Shown here: in pieces, positions 1 through 8,991 of the stretch
Layout of the letters: each line of letters begins with the position of its first letter
Numbering within the stretch: the first letter of the stretch is position 1
NCBI GenBank assembly: GCA_022793905.1
Contig: JAAWDU010000020.1
Coordinates: 1 to 32,530 of the forward strand
Direction: 5' to 3'
Length of the DNA: 32,530 bases
DNA from: Clostridia bacterium
GTDB taxonomy: Bacteria > Bacillota > Clostridia > TANB77 > CAG-508
Program-made: the position numbers and the translations under genes
Notes under the pieces: model-generated
The model's database searches: none
What the model saw: only the letters and a program-made list of their open reading frames with translations
What the model was told of the DNA's origin: nothing

Positions 1-258
1 ATATTTATCTGTTTCTGTCTTGTCTAAAATAATACGTATTTCTTCCTTCCCTATTTCATCTTGATTATATATGTGCATTTCAAGTTCCTCAGCCTCTTTA
101 TAAAAATGATTACTAATTTCATTATCTAGATTATTTTCTAATTTAGAATTTTGTGATATTTCAAATTTATTCTTTAAGAACCAATCAAACATAAAATAAA
201 TAACTGTGAATATAATAATACATACGATTACTAATATCAATACTTTTTTTCTCTTCAT
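1..258 (-). CDS. Membrane-anchored protein of unknown function (3' part outside window)
   Basis: The start is an ATG at 258 with the ribosome binding site AAGGTGA just upstream. The 86 codons seen begin with MKRKK, then a single hydrophobic segment (about residues 6-24, LILVIVCIIIFTVIYFMF) and then a polar, Glu/Asn-rich extracytoplasmic part (SQNSKLENNLDNEISNHFYK). This is the layout of a signal-anchor protein. I recognise no family. The C-terminus runs off the window edge. No in-frame CGG occurs in the visible part. Confidence 0.6.
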   Translation of the reverse strand, partial: MKRKKVLILVIVCIIIFTVIYFMFDWFLKNKFEISQNSKLENNLDNEISNHFYKEAEELEMHIYNQDEIGKEEIRIILDKTETDKY

Positions 259-490
259 ATTTTCACCTTCATTTTAAAACATCTATGAAGCTTTATAAAA
301 TGATTTCAAATTCATCTTAATAATATCCTACAATTTTTCTTTTGTCAATATTTTTTCAATAATTTGATGAATTAATTTCAATTAAATATTTTTTCAATTT
401 TGTGGCATTAAGGTAATTTCAAAAAAATTATTCTATTTTTACTTACCTAAACATATACTAGCAATATACAATCACAGAAGGAGAAAAATA

Positions 491-1033
491 ATGTTTATTT
501 ATAATATAAAACTAACCCATGGGAAATTATTCAAAACCCTATTCACACTAATGATAATAGCAGGTATAATAATCTGCATAATAACAGTGAACAAAATCCT
601 ATTCAAGTCTAAAGAAACAATAAACCCACAAAATTCATACGAAATTCCCACAAACAACTACACAAACATACTAAAATCTGTACATGACGACCTAAACACA
701 TATATAGGTCAAAAAATAACATACACAGGCTACATCTATAGAGTATATGACTTAAAAGAAGACGAATTCGTTTTAGCAAGAAACATGATAGTAAGCTCAA
801 ACTTCCAAACTGTAGTAGTAGGCTTTCTGTGCTCATCAGAAAATGCAAAAAACTATAAAGACGGAACATGGGTAAAAATCACTGGAACAATAACAAAAGG
901 GTACTATCATGGCGATATACCCCTAATCGAAGTCGAAAAAATAGAAGAAACAAAAATGCCAAAAGACGAATTAGTATATCCCCCAGATAACTTTTATATA
1001 CCAACCTCTAGCCTACTATACAATAAGTCTTAG
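491..1033 (+). CDS. Membrane protein with C-terminal OB-fold domain, TIGR03943/DUF1980-like
   Basis: This 180-residue protein starts at an ATG preceded by AAGGAGA. Residues 14-36 form one membrane segment (FKTLFTLMIIAGIIICIITV). The C-terminal part, from about residue 68, reads DLNTYIGQKITYTGYIYRV, then VVVGFLCSSENAKNYKDGTWVKI and GTITKGYYHGDIPLIEVEKI. That pattern resembles the OB-fold-like second half of the TIGR03943 (SMU_747c/YcgQ type) membrane permease subunits, which pair with a DUF318 permease. No permease partner is visible here. The 3' end overlaps the convergent peptidase gene (stop at 1008) by 26 bases. No in-frame CGG is present. The family assignment is from pattern only. Confidence 0.6.
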   Translation: MFIYNIKLTHGKLFKTLFTLMIIAGIIICIITVNKILFKSKETINPQNSYEIPTNNYTNILKSVHDDLNTYIGQKITYTGYIYRVYDLKEDEFVLARNMIVSSNFQTVVVGFLCSSENAKNYKDGTWVKITGTITKGYYHGDIPLIEVEKIEETKMPKDELVYPPDNFYIPTSSLLYNKS

Positions 1034-2071
1034 GAGAATTCGTCAAACACTCAGTACCTCCCTTTGTAATAAGCACAGTATCTTCAATTCTAATACCAAA
1101 CTTACCAGTTACATACACACCGAGGTTCAATAGCAACAACCATATTCTCTCTCAAAGACTTATCACTTTTAGAAAAAATAATAGGCTCTTCATGTACATT
1201 TAAGCCAATGCCATGCCCTAAAGCATGCATAAAATCATGTCCATGCATCTTAAAATTACCTTCAACAATCCTAGACACAATCTTAATTGTAGCACCTTCC
1301 CCCATTTCATCTAATGCAATCTTTTGATTTTCTAGGACAAGGTCATAGACCTCCTTAATCTCATCACTTACTGTATCAACGAAAACCGTCCTAGTCATAT
1401 CAGAACAATATCCATTATAACTACAGCCCATATCTATAGTTATAACATCCCCTCTCCTTATCTCACGATTTGTTGGTGTTGCATGTGGCATAGATGAGTT
1501 TTCTCCGACTTGCAACAATTGTATCAAAAGCACATACCGCATCCTTTTCTCTAAAAAACCTATCAATCTCACTTGCAATCTGCTTTTCTGTCATACCTTT
1601 TTTTATAAACTTCAAAAGATGTGAAAAACAATCATCTGTTATTTCACAAGCTTTTCTAATATATTTTATTTCTTCGAAATCCTTTATCTGCCTTTGTTTT
1701 TCTATTATTCCCTCAGTCTCTACTAAAGAATGAATTTTATATAAACGCATTATCTCCTTATATTTTGCATAAGTCACATAATCTTCTTCAAAACCTACAT
1801 TTTCACAAAACATGAAATAATTCTCATAATCATCAACAGATAAATCTCTTCTATTTACAACAATTATCTCATCATCAATCATAAGAGTTCTTTGAACTTT
1901 TTCTATATATCTATCATCTGTTATATAATAATTTTCCTTTAAAGTTAAAAGCAAAACTCCTTCTGCATCAATATTTGTAAGATAATTCACATTTACTGGA
2001 TTTAATACTATCATACCTTGAATGTCTTGTGATTTTAAGTTGTTTCTTATGTATCTTAATCTATCATTCAT
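1008..2071 (-). CDS. Xaa-Pro aminopeptidase (M24), read through two CGG +1 sites
   Basis: This M24-family metallopeptidase removes N-terminal residues that precede proline and is about 353 residues long. The start is an ATG at 2071 with GGGAGG upstream, 15 bases after the prepilin peptidase stop. The N-terminal creatinase-like domain (MNDRLRYIRNNL) is followed by the catalytic pita-bread domain. Metal ligands are visible: Asp in ITIDMG and CSDMTRT, His in ALGHGIGLNVHEEP, and Glu in EEP and AIEPG. The frame breaks twice. At 1505-1507 AGT-CGG-A must be read Ser-Gly (VASGENSSMPHA). At 1120-1122 CCT-CGG-T must be read Pro-Gly (AIEPGVYVTGKFGIRIED). With both extra C bases skipped the frame runs to TAG at 1008-1010. 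Without them it stops early. It forms an operon with the two upstream genes. Confidence 0.9.
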
Positions 2072-2086
2072 ATAAAACCTCCCTCT

Positions 2087-2822
2087 CTAGGCCATGCCTA
2101 GCGTGAAAATTTTAGCAAGAACTGTGTAGATAATTCCAAATGGCACAAGAATATTTATGAAACATGCAACTACAATAAATGGCCCAAATGGTATATATTC
2201 ACTTTTTTTCTTGATTTTTGTTATAAGCAAAAATACACTAATAATTGCTGCAAACAAAAATGCCATAAGTGTTATCGTAATTATATTTGCAAGTCCAAAA
2301 TATAGCCCCAATGCGCCCATGAATTTTACATCTCCAAAACCCATAGCTTCTTTTCCTGCGATAAACCCTCCAATTAAAGTTATAATTAAAAATACTCCTC
2401 CTCCGAACTGCCATTCCAAGCAGAGAATCTGTCAAAAGGTTCATATTATATAAACCTGCTACAAAACTAGATGCTAGTCCAACTTCAAAAATAGTAAGAT
2501 TTAATCTGTTTGGTATTATTTGGTATTTATAGTCAATTACAAATGCTGAAATTAACATTGGAGTAAGAATTATATATTTTATCAATTGCAAATTATTTAA
2601 AAACTGATTTTTAATTCCATACATTATTAATAAAACCATATAAATTATAATTGTAATAATAATAAGTTTATAATCAATCTTAAATTCTTTAAAAAAATCT
2701 TTTGAAAGCACTTTCTTATGCTCTGGCATTCTTTTTATACACCAACTTGAAATTTGCCCAGAAATAGCTCCTAGTACACAAAATAGCACATAAAAAAGTA
2801 TATGTATATTAAATGGATACAT
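2087..2822 (-). CDS. Type IV prepilin peptidase (A24), one CGG +1 site
   Basis: This membrane aspartyl protease cleaves type IV prepilin leader peptides. It is about 244 residues with several hydrophobic helices. Both catalytic Asp contexts are visible: VIDYKYQIIPNRL, and the GxGD motif in MGFGDVKFMGALG. The N-terminal cytoplasmic loop is short and has no CxxC zinc pair, as in many Clostridia. The ATG directly abuts the TAA of the upstream HAD gene (TAAATG). The frame breaks at 2403-2405: GTT-CGG-A must be read Val-Gly to give MAVGGGVFLII. The uncorrected frame gives an Arg-rich nonsense tail (AVRRRSIF). The two pilin-like proteins at 29530-32037 are possible substrates, though they are far away. 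Confidence 0.88.
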
Positions 2823-3320
2823 TTAATTTTTCCCCCTTTTTAGGTATCTTCTGATTAAAAATTCCTCAAATGGTCTTTTTATTCTCGTTATAAGTATATC
2901 ACGCTTGTCTATTGGTTTTGTAAGTATTGAAAACATTTTTGCTCGATTTGCACCTATTACATCTGTAAAAATTTGGTCTCCTGCAACTGCAATTTCATTT
3001 GCTTCTAGCCCTAACTCTGTTTTTACTTTCATAAACCCACTCTTAGATGGCTTCTTTGCAAACATTATATATGGCATGTCTAATTCATTTGAAACCTTCT
3101 CTACTTTTTCTTTTTTATTAGTATTAGATAGTATATAAAATTTTATGTTTTGTTTTTTTAAATTATTACACCATTCTTTTGCACCTGCTAATATTTTTTT
3201 ATCAAAATCAAGCAAAGTATTATCTATATCTAATATAACCGCTTTTAAATTATTTTCATTTAAAAAATCTATTGTTATTTTTGTTACATTCTCTAGGTAA
3301 ACTTTAGGATAGATTAGCAT
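2823..3320 (-). CDS. HAD-superfamily phosphatase, YqeG type
   Basis: This intact 165-residue protein belongs to the YqeG/HAD-IIIA phosphatase family. Motif I is VILDIDNTLLDFD, motif II is the Ser/Thr in FYILSNT, the motif III lysine is in FAKKPSKSGF, and motif IV is in VAGDQIFTDVIGANRA. It is first in a minus-strand operon with the prepilin peptidase and the Xaa-Pro peptidase, with AAGGAG ahead of the ATG at 3320. CGG occurs only out of frame (GCG-GTT), so no frameshift is needed. Confidence 0.85.
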   Translation of the reverse strand: MLIYPKVYLENVTKITIDFLNENNLKAVILDIDNTLLDFDKKILAGAKEWCNNLKKQNIKFYILSNTNKKEKVEKVSNELDMPYIMFAKKPSKSGFMKVKTELGLEANEIAVAGDQIFTDVIGANRAKMFSILTKPIDKRDILITRIKRPFEEFLIRRYLKRGKN

Positions 3321-3385
3321 TTTAATTTACTCCTTTTTCTAGATAGTAATATTCTATCAGTCTAAGAGGTTTTTGTCAAATTATA

Positions 3386-3414
3386 TTTACAAACTAAATA
3401 GTTTATTGTATAAT
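3386..3414 (+). promoter_or_regulatory. Sigma-A promoter of the MFS gene
   Basis: TTTACA at 3386-3391, a 17-base spacer, then TATAAT at 3409-3414. The MFS start codon lies 30 bases downstream, after the binding site GGAGGA. Confidence 0.7.
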
Positions 3415-3443
3415 TTTATCATTATAACGGAGGAAAAGAAAAA

Positions 3444-4743
3444 ATGGAACTAACAGAAGAAAACCTATTAAAAGCAAAAAAATTTAATCAAAGAATTTTT
3501 CCTATATATAAGATGTTTTCTTGGGATTTACTTTTTTACTATTCAATTAACTTCTTATTTTTAACACAAGCAAAAGGCTTTTCAGCATCAAATGTATTAC
3601 TTTTTGATGCCTTTTATACAATTTTTAAATTTTTATCTCAAATACCAAGCATAAATATTACTGAATTATTAGGAAAAAGAAAGAGTTTAATTCTTGCTAA
3701 CTTTATAGTAGCACTTAGCATATTAACAATAATTTTGACAAAAGAAATGTGGCATGCTATTTTAGGAAATGCTCTTATGGGAATTGGATATTCGCTAAAA
3801 ACTCTTGTAGACTCTGTCTTTCTTCGTGATCAAATAACAGCTAAAGAACATCCTGGAACTGCTTTTGCAAATTTAGATGGTAAGGGTTCTGCATTTTGGT
3901 ATGCATTTGATGCTTTAACATCAATTAGTTGTGGCTTTTTGTTTGTAATTAACGCATATTTTCCTATGTTTTTATGCCTTGCTATGTGCATAATTTCTTG
4001 GATTTTATCCTTTAACTTTAAGCCATATGAAGATTCATCTAAGAAAGTAAAACTCGAAGAAAACGGAAGTTATAAAACTTATTTTAAAGATTTAAAAGTC
4101 GCATTTAGAAATATTTTTAAATCACGTAGACTAAAAGCTCTTTTCCTATTTTCTGGAATGTTTGCTGCAATACTCGCACTTCGTTCAAATATTGCAAGTA
4201 GTTTATTTAAAGAAATTGGTATAAAAGAAGAATATTTTGGAGTTATATTTGCTCGGACTAACACTACTTTCATCAATTAGCTCTAAGTGCCAAAATTTAT
4301 ACCATAAGGCATTTAAAAACAGAGTCCTTACATATTTTTCACTTATTTTTTCTACTTCAATGATTATAATTGGTCTAACAGCCATGTTTAGTACAAATTT
4401 TGTATTTACAGTGGTTATTACCTTATGTATGTATTCTTTGCAATATATTATAAAAGGTCCTTATTATACTTTAATAAAAAGATATCTAAATAGCTTTTCT
4501 AGTTCTTCAATGGCAACTAAAATATTTTCTGTTAATACTCTTATAGAAAGCCTATTTAGTGCTGTTATGTGTTATTTTGCCTCACTTCTTCTTGAATATA
4601 TATCTACTATAAATACAATTGCGATACTTGGTTGTGTTTTCTTTATTGCTTTTGTGTTTATTCTTGATTATATGAAAGATAAAATTGGTTTAAAACCAGA
4701 AGAATATGATAAAAAAGATATAAGTTTTACAGAAGTACATTAA
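3444..4743 (+). CDS. MFS transporter, one CGG +1 site
   Basis: This multi-spanning permease is about 432 residues with roughly 12 hydrophobic segments. The N-terminal half contains FLTQAKGFSASNVLLFDAFYTIF and the family-like loop LLGKRKSLI (the inter-helix 2/3 loop of major facilitators). The substrate is unknown. The frame breaks at 4254-4256, in GGA-GTT-ATA-TTT-GCT-CGG-A. Reading Ala-Gly gives FAGLTLLSSISSKCQNL and continues to the TAA at 4741. The zero frame ends 8 codons later. The gene stands alone, with its own promoter upstream and a hairpin downstream. Confidence 0.85.
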
Positions 4744-4746
4744 AAC

Positions 4747-4775
4747 GCGGAGGACTTTAGTCCCCCACTTTTTAG
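4747..4775 (+). terminator. Rho-independent terminator after the MFS gene
   Basis: The stem GGAGGAC / GTCCCCC has one mismatch and a TTTA loop, and is followed by ACTTTTTAG just after the MFS stop codon. Confidence 0.55.
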
Positions 4776-4781
4776 GTAATT

Positions 4782-5201
4782 TTACTCCTCCTCTCCTTCA
4801 CACGAAATCTCTACAATCATTATTATAATTGCAAATATAAAAGAACAGCCGAAAAGTAACAGCAACATTTCTAATGAGAAAAACTCTATTTTGATTAATC
4901 CCTTTGCACATGCTATTGCCATAAAAATGGTTCCCAAAATTAATGAAAACCAAAAATGGCTTTTCGCAACTTCTGGTAGACTATTTTTTGAAATTTCTTC
5001 ATCTTTCATTTGTAAGGTTATAAGCATCATTACTAATGCACAACCTCCATCTACTTGAACTGCAAGTTTTATAAGTTTCCATATGCTTGTGATTCCAAGA
5101 TTATAGAACCACACCATTCCAACCATCATGAGTAGGAATAACAAAAACACAAATCCTATGCCCAGTGCTACTTTAGCTGCCCACTCAACTTTCCGTTTCA
5201 T
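4782..5201 (-). CDS. Small four-helix membrane protein with in-frame CGG at codon 3
   Basis: The start chosen is the ATG at 5201, because GGAGG at 5210-5214 sits 8 bases upstream. An ATG at 5216 would overlap that site. The product of 139 residues has about four membrane segments and an acidic C-terminus (SCEGEEE). I recognise no family. Codon 3 is CGG followed by A (5193-5195), yet the long open frame continues without a shift (MKRKVEWAAKVALG). If the +1 rule used elsewhere in this window applied, translation would end as a 10-residue peptide. So either CGG is read as Arg here, or expression is gated, or the gene is a recent import. Confidence 0.6.
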   Translation of the reverse strand: MKRKVEWAAKVALGIGFVFLLFLLMMVGMVWFYNLGITSIWKLIKLAVQVDGGCALVMMLITLQMKDEEISKNSLPEVAKSHFWFSLILGTIFMAIACAKGLIKIEFFSLEMLLLLFGCSFIFAIIIMIVEISCEGEEE

Positions 5202-5280
5202 TTCAATTACCTCCATAATTCTCCCTTTCAGGAATGTTCATTTATTATATCATAAATTTTCTGAAAAAGCAAATTTTAAA

Positions 5281-5305
5281 AACCCCTAGCAATTGCCAGA
5301 GGTCT
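5281..5305 (-). terminator. Terminator of the HU gene
   Basis: On the minus strand CCTCTGGC-AATT-GCTAGGGG forms an 8-bp stem, with two G-T wobbles, followed by TTTTTAAAATTT. It lies 25 bases beyond the HU stop. Confidence 0.75.
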
Positions 5306-5327
5306 CCTATTTATATCAATATATAAA

Positions 5328-5603
5328 TTAATTATTTACTAATTCTTTTAATGCTTTTCCAGCTTTGAATACTGGAGCTTTTGATGCAGGTATTTTGATT
5401 TCTTCTTTAGTTTGTGGGTTTCTTCCTTTTCTAGCTGCTCTTTTTCTAACTTCAAAAGATCCGAATCCAACTAATTGTACTTTGTCTCCTTTTACTAATG
5501 CTTCTGTGATTGCTTCTGTCATAGCGTTTAAAGAAGCTTCAGCACTTTTCTTAGTTTCTCCAGTTTTAGCAGCTATAGCTGCGATTAAATCAGATTTGTT
5601 CAT
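5328..5603 (-). CDS. hup: HU-family DNA-binding protein
   Basis: This 91-residue histone-like nucleoid protein is intact and of normal length. It begins [15 protein letters not shown] and carries the family signature [20 protein letters not shown], with the Pro-containing DNA-binding arm, then [21 protein letters not shown]. The start has AGGAGGT eight bases upstream. It bends DNA and compacts the nucleoid. A TTC-GGA junction (Phe-Gly) in the signature contains CGG out of frame and needs no correction. It is a useful internal control for the frameshift pattern. Confidence 0.97.
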   Translation of the reverse strand: MNKSDLIAAIAAKTGETKKSAEASLNAMTEAITEALVKGDKVQLVGFGSFEVRKRAARKGRNPQTKEEIKIPASKAPVFKAGKALKELVNN

Positions 5604-5758
5604 TTAATTTACCTCCTATAAGTTTCATTTATGCAGATTGCATAAGCATCTACTAATATGATTATTCGTCAAAATTCTTTAAAATCCTTCTTTTTTTCTT
5701 ATATTTTTTAGTTCAAACCTTAGAGACAAGTTATTTTTTGGTTTTTTTGTCATTTTGT

Positions 5759-7421
5759 TTATATCTCTTGTTCTTGCTTTTTCTCATATATTCCAAGCAT
5801 TTCAAGTACTTTTAGAATTTTAGTTCCAAATGGTATCATAAGTATTTCATCTCTCTTAAATATTTTTAAAGCAATTACTGATGCACAATATAAAACTACT
5901 GCAAATAATAATGAAATAATTGTTGCAATTTTTTCTGATGGCAATATTCCGTGTAAGTACCATATATAATGTGTATGAGCAAACACTCATTATTATTGTT
6001 GCTATTAATGGTTTTATAATGAATTTACGTGGTTTTAAGTTTAGTTTAATAGTTTTATTTAATACTAAATAACTGACTAAAAACACAACAATATTATTCA
6101 AGCTAGAAGCTATTGCTGCTCCATTTACACCTATTTCTGGTATTTGCAAAAGTATTATATTTCCAATAATTTTCACAATCAAACCGCAGAAATCCTGAAA
6201 TTGCTGGCACCATTATTTTACCCAACCCTTGAAGTGCTCCATTTGCAGTTTGTGCAAGTACCGAAAATACAACTGTAAAAGCACTTATCTCTAAAAGTAC
6301 AGCTCCTGATGTAGCATTAGGAAATACCAAATTCAAAATTGGCTGTGCAAAAACTGCCATTCCAAAAGTACAAGGCAAACCTATAATCATAGAAAGAAGC
6401 ATTGAAAATGATATTTTCTTTGCTGCACTTTTTTTATCTCCTCTTGCTATTGCTGCTGATATATTAGGCACTAATGCTGTTGAAAATGCTACATTAAATG
6501 AAAGTGGCAATGTTATAAGTGTATCCACTTTTCCACTAAGTATACCATATTGTATTGTTGCTTGCTTTTCTGTCATTTGTTTCTTTAAAAATCTAATTAC
6601 TGTTAATGAATCTACATTTTTATTTAAAGTTGACATTATTGCACTTAAAGCTATTGGGAAAGAAACAAATAATATTCTTCTAACTATACTAATTGGTGTT
6701 TCTACTCTTCTTCTGTATTCTGGTGTTTTTTCAAGCTTTGGTTTTCTTTTATATAGTTTATAATACCAACCTAAATACATAAAACTCAAAAGAACTGACA
6801 AAGTTGTCGCAAGATTTGCACCAGCAGCCATTACTGTTACATTTGTACCATAAAGAAGTACAACTATTTCAACTACTGCAATTGTTAAAGCGGTTTTAAA
6901 TATCTGTTCTAATGTTTGAGATTTAGCTGTTGCAGATATTCTATCTCTTCCATTAAAATATCCTCTCATAACAGATGCAATACTAACAAAAAATATTGCA
7001 GGCGAGAGTGCAACAAGTGTTAGTTCTGCTTCTGGTATTTGTAAAAATACATTTGCAATATATCCGAGCACCAAAGAATAAAAGTAGTGTACCAATGAGT
7101 CCAATTCCGCCAAATGTCATAAGTGCAACTTTCAATATTCTATCTGCTCCCCTTTTATTTCCTACTGCGACCTTTTCTGATACTAATTTTGATATTGCAT
7201 TTGGAACACCTATAGAAGAAATAGTAAGAAGTATAGCATATATTTGATAACCACTACTATATATAGCATTTCCTTCATCGCCAAAGCCTTCTCTATTTGT
7301 AAGATAAACCCTATAGACAAAACCGTAGTAGTTTTATTAGTACTTGTGACACCATAAGTACTAATACGCTTTTCATAAAGCCCTCCCCTTTGCCTTTCTT
7401 TTTTCTCATTTCATTTTGCAT
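5759..7421 (-). CDS. SpoVB/MurJ-like lipid flippase (MOP superfamily), four CGG +1 sites
   Basis: This polytopic oligosaccharidyl-lipid or lipid II flippase is about 552 residues, close to the size of SpoVB/YtgP proteins. The start chosen is the ATG at 7421 (MQNEMRKKKGKG), with AAGGA upstream. Family signals are LLGFVYRVYLTNREG near the N-terminus, IGVPNAISKLVSE, RGYFNGRDRI and the late FAQPILNLVFP. Four sites must be read as Gly: 7323-7325 (CTA-CGG-T, LLGFVYR), 7064-7066 (GCT-CGG-A, GAGYIAN), 6184-6186 (CTG-CGG-T, FLGLIVKIIG) and 5950-5952 (ACA-CGG-A, TGILPSEK). With all four corrected the frame runs unbroken to the stop at 5759. In one zero frame the start region dies within four codons. 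It probably serves sporulation or cell-wall precursor export. Confidence 0.88.
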
Positions 7422-7604
7422 TTATCTTTTTCCTTTTTTAATTTTTTCTTTTTTTACTATAATTATACTCCTTATTATATTATTTTATTTGAAAAATAGC
7501 AATATTTTTGAAACAAATTTCTATTTCAGACTAGCAATAGTCATATTAAATCTCTGCTGACTGAATGGTCAAACCAATTGAAAAAAGTTCTTCTCTCATG
7601 ATAA

Positions 7605-7621
7605 GCTAGTTTCGAAAACTA
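7605..7621. repeat. Small inverted repeat ahead of the FMN oxidoreductase gene
   Basis: CTAGTTT-CG-AAAACTAG ends 10 bases before the AAGGAGG binding site of the gene at 7642. It could be a repressor site or an mRNA hairpin that masks translation. Nothing in the sequence decides which. Confidence 0.35.
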
Positions 7622-7641
7622 GATAATAAGGAGGTCAATAT

Positions 7642-8698
7642 ATGAAAGGTTTGAAGCTTGGAAATAAGAGTTCTAAATATCCAATAATTCAAGGTGGTAT
7701 GGGTGTTGGTGTTTCTATGCATTCACTTGCTGGAGCAGTTAGCAAAGAAGGCGGAATTGGTATTATTTCAACAGCAGATATCGGGTATTTAGAAGAAGAT
7801 TTTGATAAAAATCCTCTTCAAGCAAATTTACGTGCTATAGGAAAAGAAATAGCGCAGGCAAGAAAAATAGCAGGAGATGATAAAATATTAGGTGTAAATA
7901 TTATGGTAGCATTAAATAACTATAAAGAAATAGTAAAAGAATGTGTAAAAAATAAAATAGATTTAATTGTTTCAGGTGCAGGAATACCAAAGGATTTACC
8001 AGAATATGTGAAAGGTTCAGAAACAAAAATTGCTCCAATTGTTTCTTCATTAAGATGTCTAAAACTAATTGTAAAACATTGGCTAAAAAAATACGACTAT
8101 ACACCAGACATGATAGTTATAGAAGGTCCAGAAGCTGGTGGGCATTTAGGATTTACTAATGAAGAACTTAATGAAAACCAAAAACCAAGTTTAGAAGAAA
8201 TAACAAAAGAAATAGTAACATATGTTAAGGAAATAGAAAAAGAACAACAAAAGGAGATTCCAGTAATTTCAGCTGGCGGAGTCTGGGATAATAAAGATAT
8301 AAAAAAATACCTAAATCTTCGGAGCAAGTGGTGTACAAATGGCAACACGTTTTGTTGCAACACATGAATGTGATGCTTCAATCGAATTCAAAAATGCGTA
8401 TATAAATGCAAAAAAAGAAGACATAAAAATAATTAAAAGTCCAGTTGGAATGCCAGGAAGAGCACTAAATAATAGCTTTATAAAACAAACAGAAACTGAA
8501 AAATGCAAGATAAGCAAATGCTATGGTTGTATAAAAACCTGTAATGCAGGAACTACTCCATACTGTATAACAAGAGCGCTTATAAATGCTGTAAAAGGCA
8601 ACATAGAAAATGCCCTAATATTTTGCGGAAGCAATGTAGACAAAATAAAAGAAATCGTTTCTGTCCATGACCTAATTCAAGAATTAGTAAAAGAATAA
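7642..8698 (+). CDS. Nitronate monooxygenase-like FMN oxidoreductase, one CGG +1 site
   Basis: This TIM-barrel flavin oxidoreductase is about 351 residues, of the nitronate monooxygenase / enoyl-ACP reductase II (FabK) superfamily. It begins with the family start YPIIQGGMGVGVS, has the FMN-binding GPEAGGHLG and PVISAGGVWD, and ends in a Cys-rich tail (CKISKCYGCIKTC) common in clostridial members. The frame breaks at 8320-8322: CTT-CGG-A must be read Leu-Gly to give NLGASGVQMATRF, the FMN-phosphate loop. The zero frame runs to a stop 16 codons on. The start has AAGGAGG upstream. Whether it is a detoxifying monooxygenase or FabK-like cannot be told. No fab genes adjoin it. Confidence 0.85.
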
Positions 8699-8730
8699 AA
8701 ATTATATTTATATATTAAAACCCATATGGC

Positions 8731-8788
8731 AGGAAATAAAAACAGCCAAAGACAAAACCAAACAAAACCAAAACTATTTTTATTTCCT
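8731..8788. repeat. Perfect 12-bp inverted repeat between genes
   Basis: AGGAAATAAAAA at 8731-8742 is mirrored by TTTTTATTTCCT at 8777-8788 with a 34-base A/C-rich loop. It follows the FMN oxidoreductase gene and may be its terminator or a processing hairpin. The rest of the 293-base gap to the ATPase gene is AT-rich. I could not recognise an M-box type Mg2+ riboswitch in it. Confidence 0.4.
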
Positions 8789-8947
8789 CCCATAAAAGCT
8801 TTTTAATTTTAGTTTAAACTTTAACCAACTTGTTAATATTGTAATATTGTTTTTACCCAAAGTCAATCTATAAGTTAAATTTTTTAACTTCTCTTTATAC
8901 CCTTAATATAAAAAATAAATTTTTTTGTTTAATTCTATGCTATATAG

Positions 8948-8956
8948 TGGTATAAT
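8948..8956 (+). promoter_or_regulatory. Extended -10 promoter of the Mg2+ ATPase gene
   Basis: TGG-TATAAT forms an extended -10 element 36 bases before the ATG at 8992, which is preceded by AAGGAG. No good -35 is seen, as is usual with extended -10 promoters. Confidence 0.5.
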
Positions 8957-8991
8957 CATAATAAATAAAAAAATAAGGAGACGATTGCAAA

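Noticed and set aside
347..398. 14-bp direct repeat AATATTTTTTCAAT at 347-360 and 385-398
   Set aside because: It is very AT-rich and low in complexity, easily explained by composition.
6103..7113. A separate flippase gene starting near 7113
   Set aside because: The apparent ATG lies out of frame with the true upstream reading. The real protein continues upstream through the CGG at 7064-7066 to the start at 7421.
8699..8991. M-box (Mg2+) riboswitch upstream of the MgtA-type ATPase
   Set aside because: The conserved M-box sequence blocks could not be recognised. Only an inverted repeat and an extended -10 promoter are visible.
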